Part shown: piece by piece, positions 7,749 through 13,127 of the stretch
How the letters are laid out: each line of letters opens with the position of its first letter
Numbering within the stretch: position 1 is the first letter of the stretch
Virus record (IMG/VR): IMGVR_UViG_3300034122_001762
Location: 1-22,054 of that record
Strand: one strand, 5' to 3'
DNA: 22,054 nt
DNA from: a virus
Program-made: the position numbers and the translations under genes
The notes under the pieces: generated by a model
The model's input: the letters and a program-made list of their open reading frames with translations, nothing else
Databases searched by the model: none
Told to the model about the DNA's origin: nothing

Positions 7749-7790
7749 CTTAGCCGCTGCTCACGCCACGCGTGTGCAGCGAGTGTGCAA

Positions 7791-8003
7791 TCAGGCCATC
7801 AGACCCGGCTGCGGTGGACGGCGCGAGGCCTCTTCATCCCACATAGACGCGGCGTCATCGGCTGCGTCGACGAGCAGCTCACGCACCGCGTCGGCTGCCT
7901 CCTCCGGGCTGGCGACGTTCATCGTTTCCAGCTCTTCGCCGGGCGATTCGGCCGTGATGGTGATCTGGCCATCGTCGGCCATCTCGATGGTGATTCGCTC
8001 CAT
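7791..8003 (-). CDS. Small acidic protein (70 aa), first gene of the leftward late block
   Basis: This 70-residue, strongly acidic protein has a beta-rich N-terminus (MERITIEMADDGQITITAES) followed by Ala/Asp/Glu-rich helices (SPEEAADAVRELLVDAADDA). The start ATG (8001-8003) has GGAG five bases upstream. It is the first leftward gene after the divergent control region. The next gene downstream is about 450 bases away across the GC-rich gap, so it may be expressed separately. No family is recognised. A small acidic protein at this point could be regulatory or packaging-related, but the sequence does not show which. Confidence 0.68.
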   Translation of the reverse strand: MERITIEMADDGQITITAESPGEELETMNVASPEEAADAVRELLVDAADDAASMWDEEASRRPPQPGLMA

Positions 8004-8023
8004 TGGTGCTCCACAAATGCAAA

Positions 8024-8042
8024 GGCCCGCACGAGGCGGGCC
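8024..8042 (-). terminator. Hairpin just upstream of the 70-aa gene
   Basis: GGCCCGC / GCGGGCC form a perfect 7-bp stem with a five-base loop. On the leftward strand it is followed by TTTGCATTT and then the ribosome-binding site of the 70-aa gene. Structurally it is a weak terminator or attenuator in the leader. Confidence 0.5.
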
Positions 8043-8318
8043 GGGAAAACGCAGACGAGGTTGCGCGCGAAAATTCTCCCTCAGACCATCGCCCCCGTCA
8101 ATGGGGACGCACCGGCCCGCCGGTTTTGCCTATCTAAAGCCCCAAAACAGGCGATTGATAAATTCGATCGACTGGCTCAAATCAATTGGAAAAAATCATG
8201 ACAGACAAGCGGTCGGGTTAAGGGTTTGCCCTAGTGTGTGACATGACATGTCATGGCATAGTCCAGTTCACCGAGCCGGCGGACCCCGGCGCAACACCTG
8301 AACTGAAAGGGCTTCAAC
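8043..8318. promoter_or_regulatory. Divergent control region between the late and DUF932 blocks
   Basis: No gene is seen. This is among the less GC-rich stretches of the window and must contain leftward and rightward promoters, because the flanking genes point away from each other. Candidates by eye are leftward TTGATT-N17-TTTATC (about 8154-8182 on the minus strand) and rightward TTGATA (8155-8160) with TCAAAT (8177-8182). Rightward TTGCCC (8226-8231) with TGTCAT (8249-8254) overlaps the palindrome listed separately. None is strong, so a phage-specific activator or sigma factor is possible. Confidence 0.45.
8242..8255. promoter_or_regulatory. 14-bp perfect palindrome, likely operator
   Basis: CATGACATGTCATG reads identically on both strands. 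It lies about 65 bases before the DUF932 start codon and overlaps a candidate rightward -10. A spacer-free palindrome at a promoter is typical of a dimeric repressor or activator site; which protein binds is unknown. Confidence 0.5.
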
Positions 8319-9314
8319 ATGTCACACGAACTCACCACCCGCACCGACGGCACCGTCGAATTCGCATACCTCGCCAGCGACGGCGCACCCTGGCACGGCC
8401 TGGGCCAGCCGATGACGGCCGGCCAGTCGATCGACGAATGGCGCACCGCCGCCGGCATGGACTGGGCGATCCAGAAGTCCAAGATCCGCTACGCCACCGG
8501 CCACGGCCAAGGCCCGGACGCGTGGCGCACCCTGGACGACCAGCTCGTCCTGCTGCGCAGCGACACGAAGGACGCGCTGGGCGTCGTCTCGAACCGCTAC
8601 CAAGTCGTCCAGCCCGCCCAGGTGCTGGAGTTCTTCCGCGACGTTGCGAAGGCCGGCGGCCTCGAGCTCAGCGCGGCCGGAACGATCTACGGTGGCAAGC
8701 GGTTCTGGGCCACCGCCAAGATCGGCGACGCCGCCCCCACGTCGGTGCGCGACCGCATCGGCGGGTACCTGCTGCTCAGCACCAGCGCCGACGGCTCGTT
8801 GGCCACCGAGGCCCGCCTGACGTCGATCCGCGTCGTCTGCAAAAACACCCTGCAGTTCGCCAGGGCCGACGCGAAGCCGGCGCTGCGGGTGTCGCACCGC
8901 TCGGTGTTCGACCCCAAGGCCGTCCAGGCCGCCATGGGCCTGAACACCGCCGCCTGGGACGCGTTCAAGCACAACCTCGTGCGGCTGGCCAACACGTCGG
9001 TGCACGAGGAACAGGCTGCCGAGATCGTCGCCGGCCTGTTCGCCACGGCGCCCGGCCAGGATGGCCGCGACAAGGCCCGCGAGACCGCCGGCTTCAAAAA
9101 GGTCCTGTCGCTGTTCAACGGCGCAGGAATGGGCGCCCGCCTCGACGGCGTATTCGGCACGGCCAACGGGGTGCTGCAGGCCGTCACGGAGTACAGCGAC
9201 CACCACGTCCGCGCCCGCTCCGACGAACACCGCTTCGTGGCCTCCCAGTGGGGCGGCGGTGCGGACCTGAAGCAGCGCGCCTGGGATGACCTGATGGCCC
9301 TGGTGGCGGCCTGA
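8319..9314 (+). CDS. DUF932 (phage/plasmid-like) protein
   Basis: This 331-residue protein has the recognisable DUF932 pattern. An N-terminal APWHGLGQPM and a DWAIQKSKIRYATG-like segment (residues about 27-68) lead on to SNRYQVVQP (about 91-99). A central beta-rich region includes YLLLSTSADGSLATEARLTSIRVVCKNTL (about 149-178), and the C-terminal third is helical. DUF932 proteins occur in many phages and plasmids, often with replication or recombination genes, but their molecular function is not established. The start ATG (8319) has AAAGGG eight bases upstream. It is the first and largest gene of a rightward block that interrupts the leftward organisation, with its own upstream palindrome. Confidence 0.88.
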   Translation: MSHELTTRTDGTVEFAYLASDGAPWHGLGQPMTAGQSIDEWRTAAGMDWAIQKSKIRYATGHGQGPDAWRTLDDQLVLLRSDTKDALGVVSNRYQVVQPAQVLEFFRDVAKAGGLELSAAGTIYGGKRFWATAKIGDAAPTSVRDRIGGYLLLSTSADGSLATEARLTSIRVVCKNTLQFARADAKPALRVSHRSVFDPKAVQAAMGLNTAAWDAFKHNLVRLANTSVHEEQAAEIVAGLFATAPGQDGRDKARETAGFKKVLSLFNGAGMGARLDGVFGTANGVLQAVTEYSDHHVRARSDEHRFVASQWGGGADLKQRAWDDLMALVAA

Positions 9315-9407
9315 CGGCAGCGGTGAAGGGTCTGCCCCAGGCGGGCCCTTACCAGTGCCGTCAGCACTGCGAGCCGGACGCCTTCCGGCACCTACAGGAG
9401 AACCATC

Positions 9408-9716
9408 ATGGGCGTTTACATCTACCGCATCACCCCGCACGTCGTCACGTGTTCCGACGGCAAGCCCGCCAACGTGGCGGCCTACGCCTACAAGCCCGGC
9501 TGGGGCGACTCCGACGTCGTAGCCAACCAGCTCGCCGCTCGCGCCTTCAAGGCCGGCAAGCCCCTGGCCCGCGTGGTCCTGGGAGACCGGGACGGCCGCG
9601 TCGACCCCACTTCCCCGGTCTACGGGAACACCTGCCGCCGGCTGCACATTTGGGACGACTTCGATTTGGGCGCGCCGCAGTTCCCACGCCTGGACAACGT
9701 TCGCGTGAAGGCCTGA
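9408..9716 (+). CDS. Unknown small protein (102 aa) after DUF932
   Basis: This 102-residue basic protein begins MGVYIYRITPHVVTCSDGKP and contains tyrosine-rich and Arg-rich stretches (AAYAYKPGWGD; RRLHIWDDFDLG). AGGAG lies seven bases before the ATG at 9408, making this a confident start. It follows the DUF932 gene after about 90 bases without a terminator and is tightly followed by the next gene, so it belongs to the same rightward unit. I recognise no domain. The beta-strand-like N-terminus and single-domain size suggest a compact phage accessory protein. Confidence 0.72.
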   Translation: MGVYIYRITPHVVTCSDGKPANVAAYAYKPGWGDSDVVANQLAARAFKAGKPLARVVLGDRDGRVDPTSPVYGNTCRRLHIWDDFDLGAPQFPRLDNVRVKA

Positions 9717-9719
9717 ACC

Positions 9720-9962
9720 ATGCGAGTCCACACCATCATCGGCGCCCAGGCCGCCTACGCCTGCATCCGCACCGCCAGCGTGTCCCTGGACGTGCGCCTC
9801 GAGCCCGGCCGCTCGGCCGCCCAGGCCCTGCGGGAGTGGGCCACCGAGAAGCGCGCCAAGGCCGAGTGGCTGCTGGACCGGGCCGACATGGCCGAGGCCG
9901 CCGCCGACTACCTGGACCAGGAGGCCACCTCCGGCCGCCGCTGCAGCTCGCTGGAGGCCTGA
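9720..9962 (+). CDS. Unknown small helical protein (80 aa)
   Basis: This 80-residue protein is mainly helical and charged (REWATEKRAKAEWLLDRADM, then AEAAADYLDQEA). The ATG at 9720 lies three bases after the preceding stop, with AAGG embedded in the end of the upstream gene as ribosome-binding site, so translation is likely coupled. The junction sequence GCCTGAACCATGCG is repeated exactly at the start of the next gene. No family is recognised. Confidence 0.65.
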   Translation: MRVHTIIGAQAAYACIRTASVSLDVRLEPGRSAAQALREWATEKRAKAEWLLDRADMAEAAADYLDQEATSGRRCSSLEA

Positions 9963-9965
9963 ACC

Positions 9966-10100
9966 ATGCGCCGCCCCTACCAATCCCCCGCCGATCACCT
10001 GGAGGCCCGCTGCAAGGGCGCTGTGAACCTGCTCGGCGCGGTCCTGTTCGCCGCCTGCATCGCCACCCCGGTGGCGCTCTGGTGGTTCCGCCTCATCTGA
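9966..10100 (+). CDS. Small single-pass membrane protein (44 aa)
   Basis: This 44-residue protein has a polar, basic N-terminus (MRRPYQSPADHLEARCKG) and a hydrophobic segment of about 20 residues (VNLLGAVLFAACIATPVALW) ending WFRLI, consistent with one membrane span. The ATG (9966) is three bases after the previous stop, and GGAGG lies eight bases upstream inside that gene, giving a strong ribosome-binding site. It sits mid-block between soluble small proteins. A small membrane protein in an early phage block could affect the host envelope or superinfection, but nothing specific is shown. Confidence 0.62.
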   Translation: MRRPYQSPADHLEARCKGAVNLLGAVLFAACIATPVALWWFRLI

Positions 10101-10116
10101 CCCGGAGACTCTCAAC

Positions 10117-10323
10117 GTGAACTACATCCACCAGCTCGAAGCCGAATGCCGGCAACGCCAACTCGCCGCCCAGGCCTTGTCCGAACGGATCCACCAGCTG
10201 CGCCAGCACCTCGCGCTGCCCAAGTTCAACCCAGTCCAGGCCGACGGCAGTCGGGGCGACTGGATCAGCACCGCCGACGTCCAGCGGTGGCTGCGCTTCA
10301 TCGAGGAAGGGGCCCACACGTGA
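10117..10323 (+). CDS. Unknown helical small protein (68 aa)
   Basis: This 68-residue protein starts at GTG 10117, chosen for GGAG nine bases upstream and the fit to the operon. The first 35 residues form a probable coiled coil (NYIHQLEAECRQRQLAAQAL). The remainder includes DWISTADVQRWLRFIEEG. Its stop overlaps the next gene's GTG start. No family is recognised. A short coiled coil ending in an amphipathic helix suggests a dimeric accessory protein. Confidence 0.62.
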   Translation: MNYIHQLEAECRQRQLAAQALSERIHQLRQHLALPKFNPVQADGSRGDWISTADVQRWLRFIEEGAHT

Positions 10324-10775
10324 ACCAATCCGCCGGTGCCGTCGACCTCGAGTCCTTCCTGGCCCTTCCCTGGTCCCCCGGAGTCCGTGAGAAGTTGCGC
10401 GAGCGCGCCAGCCATCCCGACACCCAGGCGATCGCCGCCTGGGACAACAACGGTCGCCTCGTGGCCTCGGCCTACACCACGCTGCCGATCCAATGGCCTG
10501 AGTCGCTCGTGGCAATATGGCGAAAGCAAACCTTTCAGCTGCCCGACCCCGTGAAAAGCAAGACCATGCAGGCCCTGGACCTGATCCTTCAGGAGGGGAT
10601 GACCCCGTTCGCTGCGGCCAAGCAGGCTGGCGTTCACGCTTCGGCCGTCTACAGGGCCCTGGAACGCCAGCAGCAAAAACCAATCTGCCCGTGCTGCGGG
10701 CAAGTGGTCCGTGAAGGCTTCGAGGTCGACCGCTCGGTGCTCAAAGATCCATCTGCCGGCTCAGCCGGCGCATGA
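10320..10775 (+). CDS. HTH plus zinc-knuckle DNA-binding protein
   Basis: This 151-residue protein starts at GTG 10320 (GTGA overlap with the preceding stop; GGAAGGGG upstream). Residues about 83-116 form a helix-turn-helix (MQALDLILQEGMTPFAAAKQ, then AGVHASAVYRALERQ), similar to the resolvase or MerR-type 'A-x-x-x-G-V-x-x-x-x-V-x-R' helix pair. This is followed by CPCCGQ at 123-128, a probable half zinc ribbon. The N-terminal 75 residues are unlike anything I recognise. It is the last gene of the rightward block and a candidate regulator, possibly of that block's own promoter. Its last 35 bases overlap the convergent zinc-finger gene on the opposite strand. The frame is open upstream to 10146, but those codons shadow the 68-aa gene. 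Confidence 0.68.
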   Translation: MNQSAGAVDLESFLALPWSPGVREKLRERASHPDTQAIAAWDNNGRLVASAYTTLPIQWPESLVAIWRKQTFQLPDPVKSKTMQALDLILQEGMTPFAAAKQAGVHASAVYRALERQQQKPICPCCGQVVREGFEVDRSVLKDPSAGSAGA

Positions 10776-11202
10776 CCGCGGACGCGAACTCTCGCTCCAT
10801 CTGCAGGATCTGCTCCTGCAACAGCTTCTCCGCCTCCCCTGCCAACGCCGACCTACCGGTGCCCTGGCAGTGGACGCAGATCTCGTCACTCAGCACCGGC
10901 GTTCCAGGCACCACCTCGTAGCCGCGTCCATGGCAGTGCCGGCACACGTCGTCGGCCATGTGCGACAGAACCCTGTAAACAAGGCCCGCCTCGTGCCCTC
11001 GCTCCACCAGCCCCGTGGCGACCGCGAAGGCCTCGCGTTGGTCCCCACCGACCCGCCATCGCCAGATGCTCAGCCCCAGTGGGTTGCCCTGGGCGGCCAT
11101 GCCGCAGCTCCTGATGATGTCGACATCGCCGACCTCCTCAAGCCCAACCTCGCCCAGGTCATCGGTGTGTTGCGCCGTACCGATGCGCTCGCGTGCCGTC
11201 AT
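10741..11202 (-). CDS. DnaJ-type zinc-finger protein (possible late regulator)
   Basis: This 153-residue protein carries two CxxCxGxG units, CRHCHGRG at 87-94 and CVHCQGTG at 109-116. Together they form one DnaJ-like zinc-binding hairpin. They are flanked by helical regions: a conserved-looking LSIWRWRVGGDQREAFAVAT before, and a charged helical C-terminus. No J-domain is present, so it is not DnaJ. Some phage antitermination (Q-type) proteins have this kind of cysteine cluster, and its position as last gene of the leftward early operon fits a late-gene regulator. That role is inference. The start ATG (11200-11202) overlaps the SNF2 stop as ATGA. The 3' end overlaps the convergent HTH gene by 35 bases. 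Confidence 0.7.
   Translation of the reverse strand: MTARERIGTAQHTDDLGEVGLEEVGDVDIIRSCGMAAQGNPLGLSIWRWRVGGDQREAFAVATGLVERGHEAGLVYRVLSHMADDVCRHCHGRGYEVVPGTPVLSDEICVHCQGTGRSALAGEAEKLLQEQILQMEREFASAVMRRLSRQMDL
10755..10769. terminator. Hairpin inside the convergent overlap
   Basis: GCCGGC-TCA-GCCGGC can fold on either strand within the 35-base overlap of the two convergent genes. There is no clean T-run, only CTTTG some bases beyond on the minus strand. It might limit convergent read-through, but evidence is weak. Confidence 0.25.
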
Positions 11203-12536
11203 GCCGTTGCCCTTTCCTTCAAATCACGCACCGCCTTCAGCAGCGCCCGTTGCACATCCCCTTTGGCCGCCAGAACGGCCATGATCTTTTCGTCCACCGT
11301 GCCCGTAGCCACAAGGTGGTGGACCGTCACCTGATTCGCCTGCCCGCTGCGGTGCAGCCGGGCATTGGCCTGCTCGTACAGGTCCAGGCTGAACGGCAGC
11401 GCAAACCAGACCGCCACCGACCCGCCGACCTGCAACCCATCCACGCCGTGGCCACCGGATGCCGGATGCATCAGCAGCAAGTCAATCCGCCCGGCCTGCC
11501 ACGCACGCAGGGACCTCTCCCCGTCGAACACCACCGCCTGCGGGAACCGCTTCTTTATCCGGTCCTGATCGTGCACGTAGGCCGTGAAGCACAACACTGG
11601 CTCGCCCTGCTCGACGATCTCCTCCAGTGCATCCAGCTTTGCCTCGTGAATCTCCTCCACGCCGCCGGCGTCGGTGTAGACCGCCCCGTTGGCCATCTGC
11701 GCCAGCTTGCCGGCCAGCACCGCCGCGTTGACCGCCGTGACGTTGGCCGTGGCGAGGTTGCGCTCGAGGTCCCGGTACGGCGTCATGTCGAAGCTCACCT
11801 GCACGACGTTGTCGATCCGCGGCGGCAGCTGCACGCCGCTCTCCACGCTCAGCATCACGTCAGCCACCGCCTCGTAGATCTCCTCCTTGGCCCCGGGCCG
11901 CAGCTTCCACGTGTAGACCACCTGTCCGTTCCTCTTGTCCGGCGTGAACCACCGGTCCCGGTACTTGGTGATCCCCGTGCCCAGGCGCTGCCCCTGGTCC
12001 AGGATGCTGACCTGCGGCCACAGTTCCAGCAGGCTGTTGGGTGCCGGCGTGCCGGTCAGGATGAACAGCTTGCGGATGGCCTTGCGGACCTTCTTCAGCG
12101 CCTTCCAGGCCTGGGAGCCCCGATCCTTGAAGCCCCTGTTCTCGTCGATCACGACGCACTCAAAGGGCCAGGGCTCGCCGCTGCGCTCGACCCACTCCGT
12201 CAACCACACGAAGTTCTCGCGGTTGATCACGTAGATGTCCGCCTCGGTGGCCAGGGCCTCGAATCGCTGCCCGGCCTTGCCCACGACGCGTGACACCCTC
12301 AGGTGCCGAAGGTGGTCCCACTTCTGCACCTCCGCGTGCCACACAAGCTCCGCCACACGCTTAGGCGCCACGATCAACGTCTTACAGACCTCGAACCGGT
12401 CGTACGTCAGCTCCTCGATTGCCGTCAGCGTGGCCACCGTCTTGCCTGCCCCCATGCGTAGCGCCAGCAGCTGGTACGGCTGCTCCACCATCCGGCGGAT
12501 CGCCTCCTCCTGGTACGGTCTAGGCGAAAAGCGCAT
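11199..12536 (-). CDS. SNF2-family DEAD/DEAH-like helicase
   Basis: This 445-residue protein is a superfamily 2 ATP-dependent translocase. Motifs in order are RPYQ near residue 6, Walker A MGAGKT (28-33), LIVAPKR (54-60), the DExx box VIDENR (129-134), LTGTPAPNSLLELWP (160-174), then GGHGVDGLQVG and QANARLHRSGQ (motif VI) near the end. The order and length match phage SNF2 helicases found beside a VRR-NUC gene in replication modules. The start ATG 12534-12536 is chosen because it begins right before the Q-motif region; the frame is open 129 codons further, but that extension is Arg/Ser-rich shadow of the VRR-NUC gene. It overlaps the VRR-NUC end by 17 bases. The DENR box departs from the usual DEAH/DESH. 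Confidence 0.9.
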   Translation of the reverse strand: MRFSPRPYQEEAIRRMVEQPYQLLALRMGAGKTVATLTAIEELTYDRFEVCKTLIVAPKRVAELVWHAEVQKWDHLRHLRVSRVVGKAGQRFEALATEADIYVINRENFVWLTEWVERSGEPWPFECVVIDENRGFKDRGSQAWKALKKVRKAIRKLFILTGTPAPNSLLELWPQVSILDQGQRLGTGITKYRDRWFTPDKRNGQVVYTWKLRPGAKEEIYEAVADVMLSVESGVQLPPRIDNVVQVSFDMTPYRDLERNLATANVTAVNAAVLAGKLAQMANGAVYTDAGGVEEIHEAKLDALEEIVEQGEPVLCFTAYVHDQDRIKKRFPQAVVFDGERSLRAWQAGRIDLLLMHPASGGHGVDGLQVGGSVAVWFALPFSLDLYEQANARLHRSGQANQVTVHHLVATGTVDEKIMAVLAAKGDVQRALLKAVRDLKERATA

Positions 12537-12786
12537 CGCACGCCTCCATCGAATCCACGACGTGCACCTCGGCACCCAGGCTCTGCAGGATCCCGATGAC
12601 CCGGTCCTGCAGCGCCGTAGTCGTCTTGCCCGGCGCCTTGAGCTCCACGAAGAAGATCCTGCCGCCCGGCAGGAACACGATCCGGTCCGGCACCCCCGAC
12701 ATAGACGGCGCCACCCACTTGATCGCAAGTCCTCCTGCTGATCGCGCTCGCGCCACGAGCCGCTGTTCAATTCGCCGTTCAAGCAT
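12520..12786 (-). CDS. VRR-NUC domain nuclease
   Basis: This 88-residue, single-domain member of the PD-(D/E)xK nuclease superfamily carries GVPDR at 31-35 (catalytic Asp34), VELK at 47-50 (Glu48 and Lys50) and LQ at 59-60 (Gln60). That is the complete VRR-NUC signature. Stand-alone phage VRR-NUC proteins of this size cut Holliday junction-like structures and usually sit next to an SNF2 helicase, as here. I start at ATG 12784-12786 because the family begins about 20 residues before GGLAIKWV. A TTG start 25 codons upstream is open but poorly supported. The upstream ribosome-binding site is only a GGCGGG-type sequence. Confidence 0.88.
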   Translation of the reverse strand: MLERRIEQRLVARARSAGGLAIKWVAPSMSGVPDRIVFLPGGRIFFVELKAPGKTTTALQDRVIGILQSLGAEVHVVDSMEACDALFA

Positions 12787-13048
12787 CCCAGCAACCCGCC
12801 TTTCTGCCTCCAGGGGCCTGCAGCCCGCGACAAACCGACATGCAAAATAGTGCTGTGACAAGGTGACGAGACAAGTGGGGTTTTGGACGCCCCATACGCG
12901 AGTGCGTTTTTTCTGTAGCGCATCGCACTGCTCGCATGTGTGTGCGACCTACATACTTGTCACAACTCGTCACACAGAGGCATTTACAGAGGGAAAAGAG
13001 CTGTGACGAGTGCTGTGACGAGTTGTGTGACAAGAGCCGCTTAGCCAT
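12779..13048 (-). CDS. Doubtful 89-aa frame bridging primase and VRR-NUC genes
   Basis: An open frame starts at ATG 13046-13048, seven bases after a GGAG that overlaps the primase stop codon. It runs to a stop overlapping the VRR-NUC start by eight bases. The spacing is what a coupled gene would show. Against it, the composition is odd (Ser/His/Arg/Cys-rich; LLSHNSSQHSSQLFSLCKC), and much of it is encoded by the repeat cluster described separately. I list it so the reader knows it exists; a non-coding repeat region is at least as likely. Confidence 0.28.
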   Translation of the reverse strand: MAKRLLSHNSSQHSSQLFSLCKCLCVTSCDKYVGRTHMRAVRCATEKTHSRMGRPKPHLSRHLVTALFCMSVCRGLQAPGGRKAGCWDA

Positions 13049-13127
13049 CTCGTCACTCCAAAAAGTCCAACTCGACCTCGCTGCGCGCGTTTTCCAAGTG
13101 CGCGATCGCAGCGTCTTCTGTGACAAG
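12853..13127. repeat. Iteron-like cluster of nine CTGTGACRAG motifs
   Basis: Nine copies of a CTGTGAC(A/G)AG-like decamer lie in 275 bases. Forward copies are at 12853-12862, 12862-12870 (partial), 13001-13010, 13013-13022, 13025-13034 and 13118-13127. Reverse copies are at 12956-12965, 12966-12975 and 13049-13058. Reverse pair 12956-12975 and forward pair 13013-13034 form a near-perfect 20-base inverted repeat with about 37 bases between arms. The last copy lies within the 3' end of the primase gene and one overlaps its stop codon. The cluster sits between primase-helicase and VRR-NUC genes. This arrangement resembles iterons of a replication origin or a cluster of regulator sites; function is inference. 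Confidence 0.72.

Larger units (their letters stand above)
7343..7790. other. Non-coding GC-rich region; candidate cos/pac and late leader
   Basis: I find no supported gene in these 448 bases; the open frames lack ribosome-binding sites and are GC-driven. It holds strand-asymmetric runs: G-rich on the plus strand at about 7430-7530 and C-rich at about 7550-7665. Two A/T islands (around 7478-7485 and 7491-7500) stand inside the G-rich part, with a GTACATGTAC palindrome at 7392-7401. It lies just upstream of the terminase genes, where cos or pac sites usually occur, and clustered G-runs could also form quadruplexes. The packaging-site reading is inference. Confidence 0.4.

Noticed and set aside
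7343-7790. Possible genes in the GC-rich gap
   Set aside because: Every frame is Pro/Arg/Gly/Ala-rich, has no usable start signal and shows no recognisable protein pattern.
8322-10115. 597-codon minus-strand frame opposite the DUF932 block
   Set aside because: It spans several well-supported plus-strand genes with their own ribosome-binding sites and is Gly/Val/His-rich shadow sequence.
12537-12923. N-terminal extension of the SNF2 gene
   Set aside because: The extra 129 codons are Arg/Ser-rich, lie antiphase over VRR-NUC, and the helicase begins naturally at the ATG before the RPYQ motif.
12853-13127. CRISPR array reading of the repeat cluster
   Set aside because: Units are only about 10 bases, irregularly spaced and in both orientations, with no spacers of uniform length.
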